64,000 bases of DNA. It comes from Streptomyces tanashiensis (GTDB lineage Bacteria; Actinomycetota; Actinomycetes; Streptomycetales; Streptomycetaceae). The stretch is taken from the NCBI RefSeq assembly GCF_014648895.1, contig NZ_BMRZ01000004.1:124001-188000 (forward strand), read 5' to 3'. Below the pieces are notes generated by a model that saw only the letters and a list, made by a program, of their open reading frames with translations, ran no database searches and had not been told where the DNA came from. This document shows, piece by piece, positions 17,528 to 26,204 of the stretch; the first letter of the stretch is position 1; every line of letters starts with the position of its first letter. Both the position numbers and the translations under genes were made by a program.

Positions 17528-17584
17528 GGGGACGTTCCGGAGGTGACGCCGGGCCGCGTGCTCGGTCACGAGGCGGTGGGGACG
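17528..17584 (+). pseudogene. Zinc alcohol dehydrogenase fragment
   Basis: The plus strand encodes GDVPEVTPGRVLGHEAVGT, the conserved zinc-ligand region (GHE) of medium-chain alcohol dehydrogenases, with no further dehydrogenase sequence on either side. It is a short remnant. Zinc alcohol dehydrogenases are known members of OsdR-type islands, so a complete gene may once have stood here. Confidence 0.6.
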
Positions 17585-17670
17585 ACGCGCTCGGCAACTG
17601 ATCCGTACGGCAGCGCACGGCACGTCCGCCGCGCTTGTTCGGCCGGCTCGGCTAAGCGCTGGACGACGAG

Positions 17671-18135
17671 GTGTGGCGGGCGACCGTCTCGTACTACCTC
17701 CGGCGCACCAGCCACGGGTCGACGCTCAGCAGCCTCGTCCATGGCTGGGTGCTGGCCCGGCAGAAGGGCGCGGACGCCTGGCGGTACTGCGAGGAGGCCC
17801 TGCTCGCCGACGTGGCCGACATCCAGGGCGGTACGACCGGGGAAAGCGTCCATCTCGGCGCGATGGCCGGCACGATCGACCTCGTCGAGCGCGGGATCAC
17901 CGGCCTGGAGACGGGACCGGAAGGTCTGCGAGTGACTCCGGTGTCACTGGCGGAGATCCCACGGTTCACTTTCACCCTGTGCTGCGGCCGCCATCGCGGA
18001 GTACGGCTGAGGATGCTCCCCGGGCGGCTCGCCATCACGGTTCCTGACTCGCCCGAGGGCCCGCTCGCCGTCGTACTTCCCGGTGACCGGAAGCTCAGCG
18101 TCGCACCTGGGCAGGAGCGGTGGTTCCGGCTCTGA
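17671..18135 (+). pseudogene. C-terminal fragment of a GH65 glycoside phosphorylase
   Basis: The frame reads YYLRRTSHGSTLSSLVHGWVLARQ, then ADVADIQGGTTGESVHLGAMAGTIDLVERG, the C-terminal part of family GH65 (trehalose/kojibiose phosphorylase) enzymes, continuing to a normal-looking end. About four fifths of the protein is missing, and an alcohol dehydrogenase scrap lies just upstream. It might be expressed from an internal GTG, but it cannot form the catalytic barrel. The stop lies 8 bp from the convergent nitroreductase end. Confidence 0.75.
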
Positions 18136-18143
18136 GCGCGGCT

Positions 18144-19133
18144 TCAGTCGAAGGTGAGCACCTCGGCGACGGGCCGGCGCGGCGTGGCCCGCCCCTGGGG
18201 GCCGTAGCCCAGGCGGAACACCATATGGACGAAGCCCATCGCCGAGCCGGGATCGCGTGCGTCGGACCGGAGTTCGGGCCATTCCAGCGGCTGGGACATC
18301 AGGGAGGTGACGAGACCGTCCAGCGTGGCCTGGAGCAGCACCCGCTGCATGGCCTGGTCGGCCTTCAGCCATTCCTCCGGCGTGTCCGCGACCGTCCCGA
18401 GCAGCGCGATCTGTGGCCGCTTCTCGAAGCGCGCCGACTCGCGGCCGGGTACCTGGCGGGGGGCACCGAAGTCCCTGACAGGAGAGGTCACGTCGTACTG
18501 CCGTGGGCCGAAGGCGTATGAGGGGATGCCCTCGGTGTCAGGGCCTTCTCCGGGCGCGCCAGTGCGTGTCCAGGCGGCTATCTCCGCCCGGACGGCCTCG
18601 TCCGCCGCCTCGAACAGTTCGGAGGCGTGGACGAGGTCCATGACGGTGTCGGTGTGCCAGGCCCCGGGTACGGCCAGCCGGCAGCCCTCCAGCAGAGCCG
18701 CGGCACGGAGCCCGTCGATCACCTCGGAGGGGATCTCCTCCTCGCTGAAGGGGAAGCGGCTGGTGTGCCGACGCGGCAGGGCGGCATGGAACTCGACCAG
18801 ATCGCCGTCGGTGTCGGCCGGACCGTCGAACCGTACGTCCGCGAGGTGCCAGGGATCGTCGGGGGTGGGCAGCAGCCGTACCACCGGCTTCAGGGCCCGG
18901 TGCGCGGCGCCGACTCGCAGACCGAACAGAGCGGCGCCGCAGCCGAGGTGGAGGGCGCGGTGGTCGGGGTCCTGGCGCGGCATGCCGCGCAGCGGGTCGC
19001 CGTGCAGCTCGATGACGCCGGCGCCCGTCCTGAAGACGAACGTCCATGGCTGTGCGTTGTGCATCGAGGGAGCGGTGACGGCGTCCTCGACCAGCGACGT
19101 CACGAGCTGTCGGGTCAGAGGGGTGGTGGACAC
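18144..19133 (-). CDS. Acg-family nitroreductase-like FMN protein
   Basis: A 329-residue protein of the Acg/Rv3131 family: an early APSMHNAQPWTF motif, HRALHLGCGAALFGLRV, HTSRFPF, and a C-terminal half with PQIALLGTVADTPEEWLKADQAMQRVLLQATLDG. In mycobacteria the three Acg-family members (Rv2032, Rv3127, Rv3131) are DosR-regulated and appear to store flavin rather than reduce nitro compounds. The start is a GTG after AGGACT. It follows the CBS-BON gene by 22 bp and probably shares its promoter. Confidence 0.88.
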   Translation of the reverse strand: MSTTPLTRQLVTSLVEDAVTAPSMHNAQPWTFVFRTGAGVIELHGDPLRGMPRQDPDHRALHLGCGAALFGLRVGAAHRALKPVVRLLPTPDDPWHLADVRFDGPADTDGDLVEFHAALPRRHTSRFPFSEEEIPSEVIDGLRAAALLEGCRLAVPGAWHTDTVMDLVHASELFEAADEAVRAEIAAWTRTGAPGEGPDTEGIPSYAFGPRQYDVTSPVRDFGAPRQVPGRESARFEKRPQIALLGTVADTPEEWLKADQAMQRVLLQATLDGLVTSLMSQPLEWPELRSDARDPGSAMGFVHMVFRLGYGPQGRATPRRPVAEVLTFD

Positions 19134-19155
19134 GGTGAGTCCTGTCTGCTGTGGG

Positions 19156-19779
19156 TCACCAGAGGCTGTCGTGCGGAGTCCGGGTGGCGGACGAGAGGCG
19201 CGTGTCGTCCTCCTGGGAGGACAGCCGGTCCACGACGGCGACGACACCGTCCACCCTCTCGGTGAGTTCGACGAGCATCCGGGCCTGGGTGCGTCGAGGG
19301 ACACGGCCGGCGAGCGTCGCCACGCCGTCGAGGACGTGGACGTCCACCGCGTCGGTCGGCAGGTCCATGGCGTCCGAGAGGACGTCCTCATGGATGCGGC
19401 GTCGTATCTCGGCGTCGGGGCGGAGATAGACGTAGAGCAGATCGCGGCGGGTGACGATGCCCACCAGCCGTTCCTCCTCGTCGACGACGGGAAGGCGCTC
19501 GACGCCTCGCCGCACCATCAGCCGGGCCGCGTCAGCCACCGTCTCCTCGGCGTGGACGGTGATGGCCGGCCGCGTCATCATGTCCCTCACGGTCAGTTCG
19601 CGGTGGGCCAGGAGATCGCTCTCCGACACGACTCCGACGACGTGGTCGTCGTCGTCCACGACAGGAAGTCCGCTGATGTCGTGTTCGGCGAGGATCTTCG
19701 CCGCATCCCGAAACGACATCGCGGGGATGGCGGAAACCACGTCGTCGGTCATCAGGCCGCCGACCTTCATGTGCTTCAT
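19156..19779 (-). CDS. CBS-pair plus BON domain protein
   Basis: About 207 residues: CBS 1 (VGGLMTDDVVSAIPAMSFRDAAKIL... HVVGVVSESDLL), CBS 2 (DMMTRPAITVHAEETV... RLVGIVTRRDLLYVYLR), BON (IHEDVLSDAM... VHVLDGVATLAGRVPRR). Two in-frame ATGs lie after AGGAGG; the one at 19779 has the better spacing (7 nt), while the one at 19785 would be only 1 nt away. It is divergent from a USP gene across an intergenic region with three island palindromes. Confidence 0.92.
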   Translation of the reverse strand: MKHMKVGGLMTDDVVSAIPAMSFRDAAKILAEHDISGLPVVDDDDHVVGVVSESDLLAHRELTVRDMMTRPAITVHAEETVADAARLMVRRGVERLPVVDEEERLVGIVTRRDLLYVYLRPDAEIRRRIHEDVLSDAMDLPTDAVDVHVLDGVATLAGRVPRRTQARMLVELTERVDGVVAVVDRLSSQEDDTRLSSATRTPHDSLW

Positions 19780-19856
19780 CGCCATGCCTCCTGTTCAGGG
19801 GGTTCGGCGGGTGCTGTCCTGATTCATCACCCTTCCCCGCCGGATGCGTGTGGGGG

Positions 19857-19942
19857 AGGGCCGAATGGTCCACCGTCGGGACCGAACGGTCTCGGCATGG
19901 CCTGTGCTCTTTCCCGACCAGGTGGAGGGGCCCTTTGGTCCC
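19857..19942. promoter_or_regulatory. DevR/OsdR-like palindromes, sites 6 to 8
   Basis: Three sites in one divergent promoter region: AGGGCCGAATGGTCCA (19857-19872), GGGACCGAACGGTCTC (19878-19893) and GGGGCCCTTTGGTCCC (19927-19942). The first two start 21 bp apart. They lie between a CBS-BON/nitroreductase operon and a USP-USP-ATPase operon and could control both. This is the densest cluster in the window. Confidence 0.65.
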
Positions 19943-20025
19943 GTCGTTGGCCCCAGCGGCCCTCCGGCCGCCTGAGATCCGATGGGAAGGTGGAAGGAGT
20001 CCTTCGGATCGTGTGAGGAGGAGCC

Positions 20026-20928
20026 ATGGCGGCATCCACGTCCCGTCCGGGCCTCGGCGGTGTCGTCGTCGGCGTCGACGGTTCACCATCCGCGCGTACC
20101 GCGGTGATGTGGGCAGCAGAGGAGGCGGCTCTGCGGGGTGGCTCTCTCCGCGTCGTCCACGCGGCCAACACGGACTCAGCGCTCCCGTTTCTGTCCCGGG
20201 CGGAGATCGCGGCGAGTCGGCGAGCAGGGCGGGAACTGCTCGACAGGACTGCCGAGGAGATCGCGACGCGTCACCCCGAGCTCACGGTTCTCACAGAACT
20301 CGACGATGACGCCGCCCCTGACAGTCTGCGACGGGCCGCTGCCCTGACCGGAACGATCGTCGTCGGGCACAGGGGCCTGGGCGGGTTCTCCTCGTTGTTG
20401 CTCGGCTCGGTCGGTCTTGGCGTGGTGGCTGCCGCCACCACGCCCGTAGTCGTGGTCCGCGAGGCCACGGAGCCTGCCGAGACGGGCGTTGTCCTGGCCG
20501 CGGTCCGGGATGCGGCCGACGTGGGCTGCGCCCTCGCGGCGGCCCGTGAGGCGCTGCTGCGCAAGGTGCCGCTGCGGCTCCTGCACATCTGGAACACGGG
20601 GCTGTCCGCAGGCCCACGCGCTCTGTTGCACAACGGCGGCGAGGAGATCGCCCGCGAGCACGTACACGCGTTGGCCGAAGTCACCGACCGGGTCCAGAAG
20701 GAGTTCCCCGAACTGACGCTGCAGGCCGATGGCCAGAAGAGCCACAGCGTGCCCGGAGCTCTCGTCGACGCGTCACACCACGCCGACCTCGTGGTCGTCG
20801 GAGGGAGACGGTCGCCCGGCTACCTCGGACCCAGCGTCGGGCGAACCACGCTCACTCTGCTGCAGCACGCCCACTGTCCCGTGGAGCTCATCCCCCGGCA
20901 AGGCCCTGGACACGGGAGTACGTCATGA
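20026..20928 (+). CDS. Tandem-domain universal stress protein
   Basis: A 300-residue USP that closely resembles the one at 1480-2385 (shared stretches such as VVVGVDGSPSARTAVMWAAEE and LGGFSSLLLGSVGLGV). The domain 1 ATP loop is intact (GHRGLGGFSSLLLGSVG); the domain 2 loop is degenerate (GGRRSPGYLGPSVGR). The ATG follows GAGGAGGAGCC. The stop overlaps the ATG of the next USP by 4 bp. It is first gene of a USP-USP-ATPase unit under the triple palindrome. Confidence 0.94.
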   Translation: MAASTSRPGLGGVVVGVDGSPSARTAVMWAAEEAALRGGSLRVVHAANTDSALPFLSRAEIAASRRAGRELLDRTAEEIATRHPELTVLTELDDDAAPDSLRRAAALTGTIVVGHRGLGGFSSLLLGSVGLGVVAAATTPVVVVREATEPAETGVVLAAVRDAADVGCALAAAREALLRKVPLRLLHIWNTGLSAGPRALLHNGGEEIAREHVHALAEVTDRVQKEFPELTLQADGQKSHSVPGALVDASHHADLVVVGGRRSPGYLGPSVGRTTLTLLQHAHCPVELIPRQGPGHGSTS

Positions 20929-21785
20929 CACGCACCACGGATCGCCATGACATCGTCGTCGGCATCGACCCCGTCAAGAACTGGCACCTGGCCCTTGCCT
21001 GGGCCGTGGACGAGGCCCGGTTGCGAGGCGTGGGACTGCGGCTCGTGGTTGCGGTTCCACCGCAGCACGACACCCAGCACGTCGACGACACACCTCGTCA
21101 TCTGGCACAGCGGCAGGCCGGCACGGAAGCACTCCGCACAGCAATTGCCTGGGCGCACTCCCGGCAGCCGGCCGTCAAGGCCACCTCCGCCCTCTTCGAC
21201 GGATCCCCAGCAGGTGTCCTGAACGGTCTGTCATCCGAGGCTGCCATGATCGTGCTGGGCTCCCGCCACCTCAGCCGCACCGAGGAGTTCCTGAGTGCCG
21301 GCTCTCTGGTGGTCCCGGTCGCCGCGCGGGCGCACTGCCCGGTGGTCGTCGTGGGCGACGCGGAGCACGTCACCCAGGAGACGCCGTACGTCGTGGTCGG
21401 CGTCGACGGCAGCGAGTCTTCGCGAGCAGCCCTGGCCTGGGCCTTCGAGGAGGCGGACCTCCGGCGTTGCGCGCTCCGGGCCATCGCTGTCTGGCAGCCC
21501 CCGGTCTTCTCCCTGCACAGCGGTGACACGCTGTTCCACGCCGAGCGCCGTCTGCTCTCGGAGACGACCGCGGGCTGGGCGGAGAAGTATCCCGACGTCC
21601 GTCTCACCCACGAGGTGTCCATCGGTTCCCCCGTCGAGGCGCTCGCGAACGCCGCCGAGCACGCGCTCGCCGTCGTCGTCGGCCGTCGAGGCCGGGGCGG
21701 GTACACCGGGATGCGCGTCGGCTCCGTCGTGCACGGACTGCTGCATCGTGCCCACTGCCCGGTGATCACGGTGCCCGCGGTGTGA
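20925..21785 (+). CDS. Tandem-domain universal stress protein, second of coupled pair
   Basis: A 286-residue USP resembling the one at 2382-3392 but without its basic tail. The domain 1 loop is degenerate (GSRHLSRTEEFLSAG) and the domain 2 loop intact (GRRGRGGYTGMRVGSV), again complementary to its coupled partner. It starts at an ATG overlapping the previous stop. The P-type ATPase gene begins 8 bp downstream. Confidence 0.94.
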   Translation: MTRTTDRHDIVVGIDPVKNWHLALAWAVDEARLRGVGLRLVVAVPPQHDTQHVDDTPRHLAQRQAGTEALRTAIAWAHSRQPAVKATSALFDGSPAGVLNGLSSEAAMIVLGSRHLSRTEEFLSAGSLVVPVAARAHCPVVVVGDAEHVTQETPYVVVGVDGSESSRAALAWAFEEADLRRCALRAIAVWQPPVFSLHSGDTLFHAERRLLSETTAGWAEKYPDVRLTHEVSIGSPVEALANAAEHALAVVVGRRGRGGYTGMRVGSVVHGLLHRAHCPVITVPAV

Positions 21786-21792
21786 GCGGGCC

Positions 21793-24414
21793 ATGGCGAG
21801 GTCAGCACCGGACCGGGCTCCTGCACAGGTGCGGGACACAAGGGGACTCACCCAGGAGGAGGCGGCCCGCCGGCTCGCCGGCACAGGCCCCAACGAAGTG
21901 ACGGCAAGCAGGCCGGTGCGGCTCCACAAGCGGATTCTGGCCCAGCTGACCGACCCGCTGATCATGGTGCTCCTGGGGGCCGTCGTACTGACTCTCGCGA
22001 TCGGCGACCATCCCGACGCGATCGTGATCGGCCTGGTCGTCCTCGTGAACACGACCGTCGGCGTGGCGCAGGAGATCCGCGCAGACAACGCCGTCGCCGC
22101 ACTCTCGGCCCTCACCGCCCCGCACGCGCGTGTGCGGCGCGACGGCGCCGTTGTCGACCTTCCCGCGGCGGTGGTCGTCCCTGGTGATGTCCTCCTCGTC
22201 GGGGAAGGTGACATCGTCGCCGCCGACGCAGATCTCGCCGAGGCGTCCGCAGTACTGGTGGACGAGTCCATGCTCACCGGGGAGTCCGTGCCCGTCGACA
22301 AGGATCCCGGTGCGACGCTGAGCGCAGGCACGGTCGTCGTCCGGGGCCGGGGTGTCGCCGTTGTCACGGAGACCGGAGCATCCAGCGCGCTCGGCCGCAT
22401 CGCGGCCCTTCTCGACGAGCGCCGCGAGCCGACCCCGCTGCAGCGCCGCCTCGCCGCCTTGGGGCGCGTCCTCGCGGGCGTGACGCTCGCCCTGTGCGTG
22501 CTGGTCTTCGCGCTCGGCCTGGTGCGGGGGCTCCCACTCGGCACGATGGCCGTCACCGCCATCAGCCTGGCCGTGGCGGCTGTACCCGAATCCCTTCCCG
22601 CCGTCGTCACCCTGGCACTGGCGCTCGGAGCCCGGCGCATGGTCACCCGGCACGCCCTGGTGCGCCGACTTCCCGCGGTGGAGACGCTCGGCTCGGTGTC
22701 CGTCCTGGCCACGGACAAGACCGGCACCCTGACCGAGGGCCGCATGGTCGTCGACCACGTCTGGACACCGCAGGTGAGCGCCGAGCTCTCGGGTGTGGGG
22801 TACGAGCCCGTAGGCGAGGCCCTGGTCGACGGAAGGCCGGCGGCGTCGGACGAGCTCGAGTCGCTGCGTGAGCTGCTGACGGTGACTGCGCTCTGTAACG
22901 ACGCCACTCTGCGCCCCGCGGACAGCAAGGTGTCCGACGCCCGCTGGACGGCCCTGGGCGACCCCATGGAAGCCGCCCTGCTCACGGCCGCGGCCAAGAC
23001 CGGCTGCCCGGATGCCGCAGAACTGGCGGTGACCCGGCCGCGGATCGGAGAAGCACCCTTCGACAGCCTCCGCAGACGCATGACCACGCTCCACGAGACG
23101 GGCGGAGGCAGGGTGCTCGTCTGCTTGAAGGGGGCTCCCGAAGCCGTTCTCGACCCGGCCGTCCTGCTCGATCCCCCCGACGCGCTCGCGGCGGCCCGCC
23201 AAGAGGCCGCGAGCCTGGCGGCCCGGGGTTACCGCGTGCTCGCCGTGGCATCGGGCGTGCGGAACGACACCCCGATCCCGATCACCGCGGCGGAGTCGGG
23301 GCTTGCTCTCCTCGGGCTCGTCGCGCTCAGCGACCCGCCCAAGCCGCACGCGGCAGCGACCCTCGCCGCCTGCCGGGCGGCCGGCATCACCCCCGTCCTC
23401 ATCACCGGGGACCATCCGGCGACGGCTCGGGCGGTCGCGTCCCACGTCGCCCTCCTGGGTGACGGCGGCGAGACGGAAGGCCACGTGGTCACGGGGGCGG
23501 ACGTGGCCGCGGGTCGCGTCGCCGACCTCACCTCGGTGCGGGTCTTTGCCCGGACGGACCCCCAGCAGAAGCTGGACATCGTGGAGGCGTGGCGCTCCCG
23601 GGGAGCCGTGACCGCGATGACCGGTGACGGCGTCAACGACGGCCCTGCTCTGCACCGGGCCGACATCGGCGTCGCCATGGGCGCACGCGGCACCGAGGTC
23701 GCCCGTCAGGCCGCCGACCTCGTCCTCACCGACGACGAGCTCTCGACGGTCGTGGCGGCCGTCGACGAGGGACGGCGCGTCTACGACAACATCCGCCGCT
23801 TCCTGGTCTACGGGATGGCCGGCGGAGCCGCCGAGATCCTCGTCATGATCATCGGCCCGCTGCTCGGGTTGCCACTGCCCCTGCGGGCGGGCCAGATCCT
23901 GTGGATCAACCTCCTGACGCACGGCCTCACCGGCGTCGCGATGGGCGCTGAACCAGCTTCCCCGGGAGCGATGCGACGGCCGCCACGCCCGCCGGACCAG
24001 CACATCCTCGGTGGCGGTGCCTGGCAGCGTCTGCTCGTCCTCGCGGCCGTCGTCACCGCGGCTTCCCTCAGCGCAGGACTCGCCGCCCGGACAGTTGACC
24101 TCGCCTGGCAGAGCGTCCTCTTCCTCGCCTTGCTCGCCGCGCAGCTCGGGGTGGTGCTGGGGCTCCGTTCCCGGCTGTTCACCCGGAAGAACCCGTTCCT
24201 ACCCCTGTCCGTCCTCGCCTCCGGCCTCCTGGCCGCAGCGGCGCTGTACGTACCCTTCCTGAGCACGGTTCTGGAGACCGAACCGCTCGGCTGGGCCGGC
24301 GCCGGGATCGCCGTCGCCTGCGCACCCGTCGGCTTCCTGGCCGCACGGCTCGTCCGCACCGCCTTCCGTGGGGCGCGTCCGGCTGGAGGGTCCTGGGCAC
24401 CGGAACTACCGTGA
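21793..24414 (+). CDS. P-type (P2A-like) cation ATPase, CtpF type
   Basis: An 873-residue P-type ATPase: N-terminal cation-ATPase domain (LTQEEAARRLAGTGPNEV), actuator MLTGESVPVDKD, M4 helix AVAAVPESLPAVVTLALALG, DKTGTLTEG (Asp about 308), TGDGVNDGPALHRADIG, then C-terminal helices with LWINLLTHGLTGVAMG. This pattern fits Ca2+/Mn2+-type pumps and M. tuberculosis CtpF, a DosR target. It is third in the USP-USP-ATPase unit, and the sensor kinase gene follows after about 50 bp. The substrate is inferred, not shown. Confidence 0.93.
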   Translation: MARSAPDRAPAQVRDTRGLTQEEAARRLAGTGPNEVTASRPVRLHKRILAQLTDPLIMVLLGAVVLTLAIGDHPDAIVIGLVVLVNTTVGVAQEIRADNAVAALSALTAPHARVRRDGAVVDLPAAVVVPGDVLLVGEGDIVAADADLAEASAVLVDESMLTGESVPVDKDPGATLSAGTVVVRGRGVAVVTETGASSALGRIAALLDERREPTPLQRRLAALGRVLAGVTLALCVLVFALGLVRGLPLGTMAVTAISLAVAAVPESLPAVVTLALALGARRMVTRHALVRRLPAVETLGSVSVLATDKTGTLTEGRMVVDHVWTPQVSAELSGVGYEPVGEALVDGRPAASDELESLRELLTVTALCNDATLRPADSKVSDARWTALGDPMEAALLTAAAKTGCPDAAELAVTRPRIGEAPFDSLRRRMTTLHETGGGRVLVCLKGAPEAVLDPAVLLDPPDALAAARQEAASLAARGYRVLAVASGVRNDTPIPITAAESGLALLGLVALSDPPKPHAAATLAACRAAGITPVLITGDHPATARAVASHVALLGDGGETEGHVVTGADVAAGRVADLTSVRVFARTDPQQKLDIVEAWRSRGAVTAMTGDGVNDGPALHRADIGVAMGARGTEVARQAADLVLTDDELSTVVAAVDEGRRVYDNIRRFLVYGMAGGAAEILVMIIGPLLGLPLPLRAGQILWINLLTHGLTGVAMGAEPASPGAMRRPPRPPDQHILGGGAWQRLLVLAAVVTAASLSAGLAARTVDLAWQSVLFLALLAAQLGVVLGLRSRLFTRKNPFLPLSVLASGLLAAAALYVPFLSTVLETEPLGWAGAGIAVACAPVGFLAARLVRTAFRGARPAGGSWAPELP

Positions 24415-24462
24415 AGATGTGCTTCAGGCGTGGACCGGTTCTCGGCGTGGCCGGAGGTGATG

Positions 24463-26193
24463 ATGGTGCCGGAGGGTCCGGGGCCTGCGAACCGCAAGGT
24501 TCCGCGGCTGAGACTCGACGAGCTGCTCGACGAGGTCCAAGTGCGCATCGACGAGGTGCGAGGGACCAGGGACCGGCTCAACGGGCTTCTGGAAGCCGTC
24601 ATGTCCGTGGGCAGGGAGCTCGACCTGCCCCAGGTGCTGAGGGACATCGTGGAGGCCGCCGTCACCCTCGTGGACGCCGAGTACGGCGCTCTGGGCGTCA
24701 TCGGGGACGACAGGAAGCTCTCGGAGTTCCTCCCCGTCGGCATCGCAGACGACCTGCGGGCGCAGATCGGTGACCTGCCCTCGGGGCACGGACTGCTCGG
24801 CGAGCTGATCCGCAACCCCAAGCCGCTGCGGCTCACCGAGTTGTCCGCGCATCCCGCCTCGTACGGGTTCCCACCCCACCACCCGCCGATGCACAGCTTC
24901 CTGGGCGTGCCCATCCGGGTCCGCGACGAGGTCTTCGGGAACCTGTACCTCACCGAGAAGCGGGGAGGGGCCGAGTTCGACGCCGAGGACGAGTCCGTCG
25001 TGACCATGCTGGCCGTCGCGGCCGGCATCGCCATCGAGAATGCCCGCCTGTACGAGGAGGGCCGCCTCAGGCAGCGGTGGCTCGCCGCGAGTTCCGACCT
25101 GACCAGCGCACTCCTGTCCGGCGCGGAAGAGACCGAGGTGCTCGACGGGATGCTGGAGCAGGCCGCGGACATCGCGGCCGCCGACATGGGGGTCTTCTAC
25201 CTCGTGGGTGCCGGCGGCGAGCTGCGGGGCTCGCTGGCGCGCGGCGAGGGGGCCGAAGCGCACCGGGGCGTCGTCCTGCCGACCAGCGAGGGAACCCTGG
25301 CCGAGGCCGCCCTCGCGCAGGAGGGCCTGCTCACGGTCGCCGACGTCGAGAACGAGTCGCGTATCCGGGTGCAGCCCGAACGATGGAGGGGGTTCGGGCC
25401 GGCGGTCGCCGTCACGGTCGGTACCAAGGAACGCCTGAGCGGGGTGCTGATCCTCGCACGGCGGCACGGGCGGCCCCCGTTCACCGGCTTGGAGATCATC
25501 GCTCTCCCGGGATTCGCTGGGCAGGCGGCCCTGGCGCTCGAACTGGCCGACCGCCGCCGGGACGCCGAGCAGGTGAGCCTCCTGGAAGACCGCGACCGGA
25601 TCGCTCGTGACCTGCACGATCTGGCGATTCAGCGCCTGTTCGCCACGGGGATGACGCTGCAGAGCGCCCGCCGGTTCGTCGAGCACCCGGAGGCCGTGGA
25701 CCGCCTGACCCGGGCGATCGACGACCTGGACGCCACCATCAAGATCATCCGGTCGACCATCTTCGGACTACGGGAACACGAGACCGCCGAGGCGCCGAGG
25801 CTCAGAAGTCGCCTGGTCAAGGCAGTCGACGAGGTCGCGACCACGCTCGGATTCGCTCCGGCGCTGCGTATGGAGGGTCTCCTCGAAACAGACGTGCCCC
25901 ATGAGGCGGCGGAGGAGGTGATCGCGGTCATCGGCGAGGCGCTCACCAACGTGGCCCGGCACGCGCGGGCCCACAGCGCGGAGGTGTCGGTCGTAGCCGA
26001 GGACGGCGTGCTGGCAGTGACGGTGAGAGACGACGGTACCGGCATCCCGCAGGGCGGCAGCCGCAGCGGACTGCGCAACCTCTCCGAACGGGCCGAGCGG
26101 CTGGGCGGGACACTGTCGGTACAGGCGAGAGCCGAGCCGCGCAGCGGCACGATACTTGAATGGAGGATCCCGCTGCCGGAAGGGCGGAAGTGA
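24463..26193 (+). CDS. DevS/DosS/OsdK-like haem GAF sensor histidine kinase
   Basis: About 576 residues: GAF-A (about 45-195), GAF-B (about 205-365), HisKA_3 with RDRIARDLHDLAIQRLF (His about 385) and a HATPase domain (GEALTNVARHARA, VRDDGTGIP, GLRNLSERAERLGG). GAF-A contains SAHPASYGFPPHHPPM and RVRDEVFGNLYLTEK, matching DosS around haem ligand His149 and distal Tyr171; the equivalents are codons 24880-24882 and 24946-24948. It should therefore bind haem and sense O2/NO/CO or redox (inference by homology). GGAGGT precedes ATGs at 24460 and 24463 and a GTG at 24466; the exact start is unsure. Confidence 0.93.
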   Translation: MVPEGPGPANRKVPRLRLDELLDEVQVRIDEVRGTRDRLNGLLEAVMSVGRELDLPQVLRDIVEAAVTLVDAEYGALGVIGDDRKLSEFLPVGIADDLRAQIGDLPSGHGLLGELIRNPKPLRLTELSAHPASYGFPPHHPPMHSFLGVPIRVRDEVFGNLYLTEKRGGAEFDAEDESVVTMLAVAAGIAIENARLYEEGRLRQRWLAASSDLTSALLSGAEETEVLDGMLEQAADIAAADMGVFYLVGAGGELRGSLARGEGAEAHRGVVLPTSEGTLAEAALAQEGLLTVADVENESRIRVQPERWRGFGPAVAVTVGTKERLSGVLILARRHGRPPFTGLEIIALPGFAGQAALALELADRRRDAEQVSLLEDRDRIARDLHDLAIQRLFATGMTLQSARRFVEHPEAVDRLTRAIDDLDATIKIIRSTIFGLREHETAEAPRLRSRLVKAVDEVATTLGFAPALRMEGLLETDVPHEAAEEVIAVIGEALTNVARHARAHSAEVSVVAEDGVLAVTVRDDGTGIPQGGSRSGLRNLSERAERLGGTLSVQARAEPRSGTILEWRIPLPEGRK

Positions 26194-26204
26194 GGACCGT
26201 ACGC

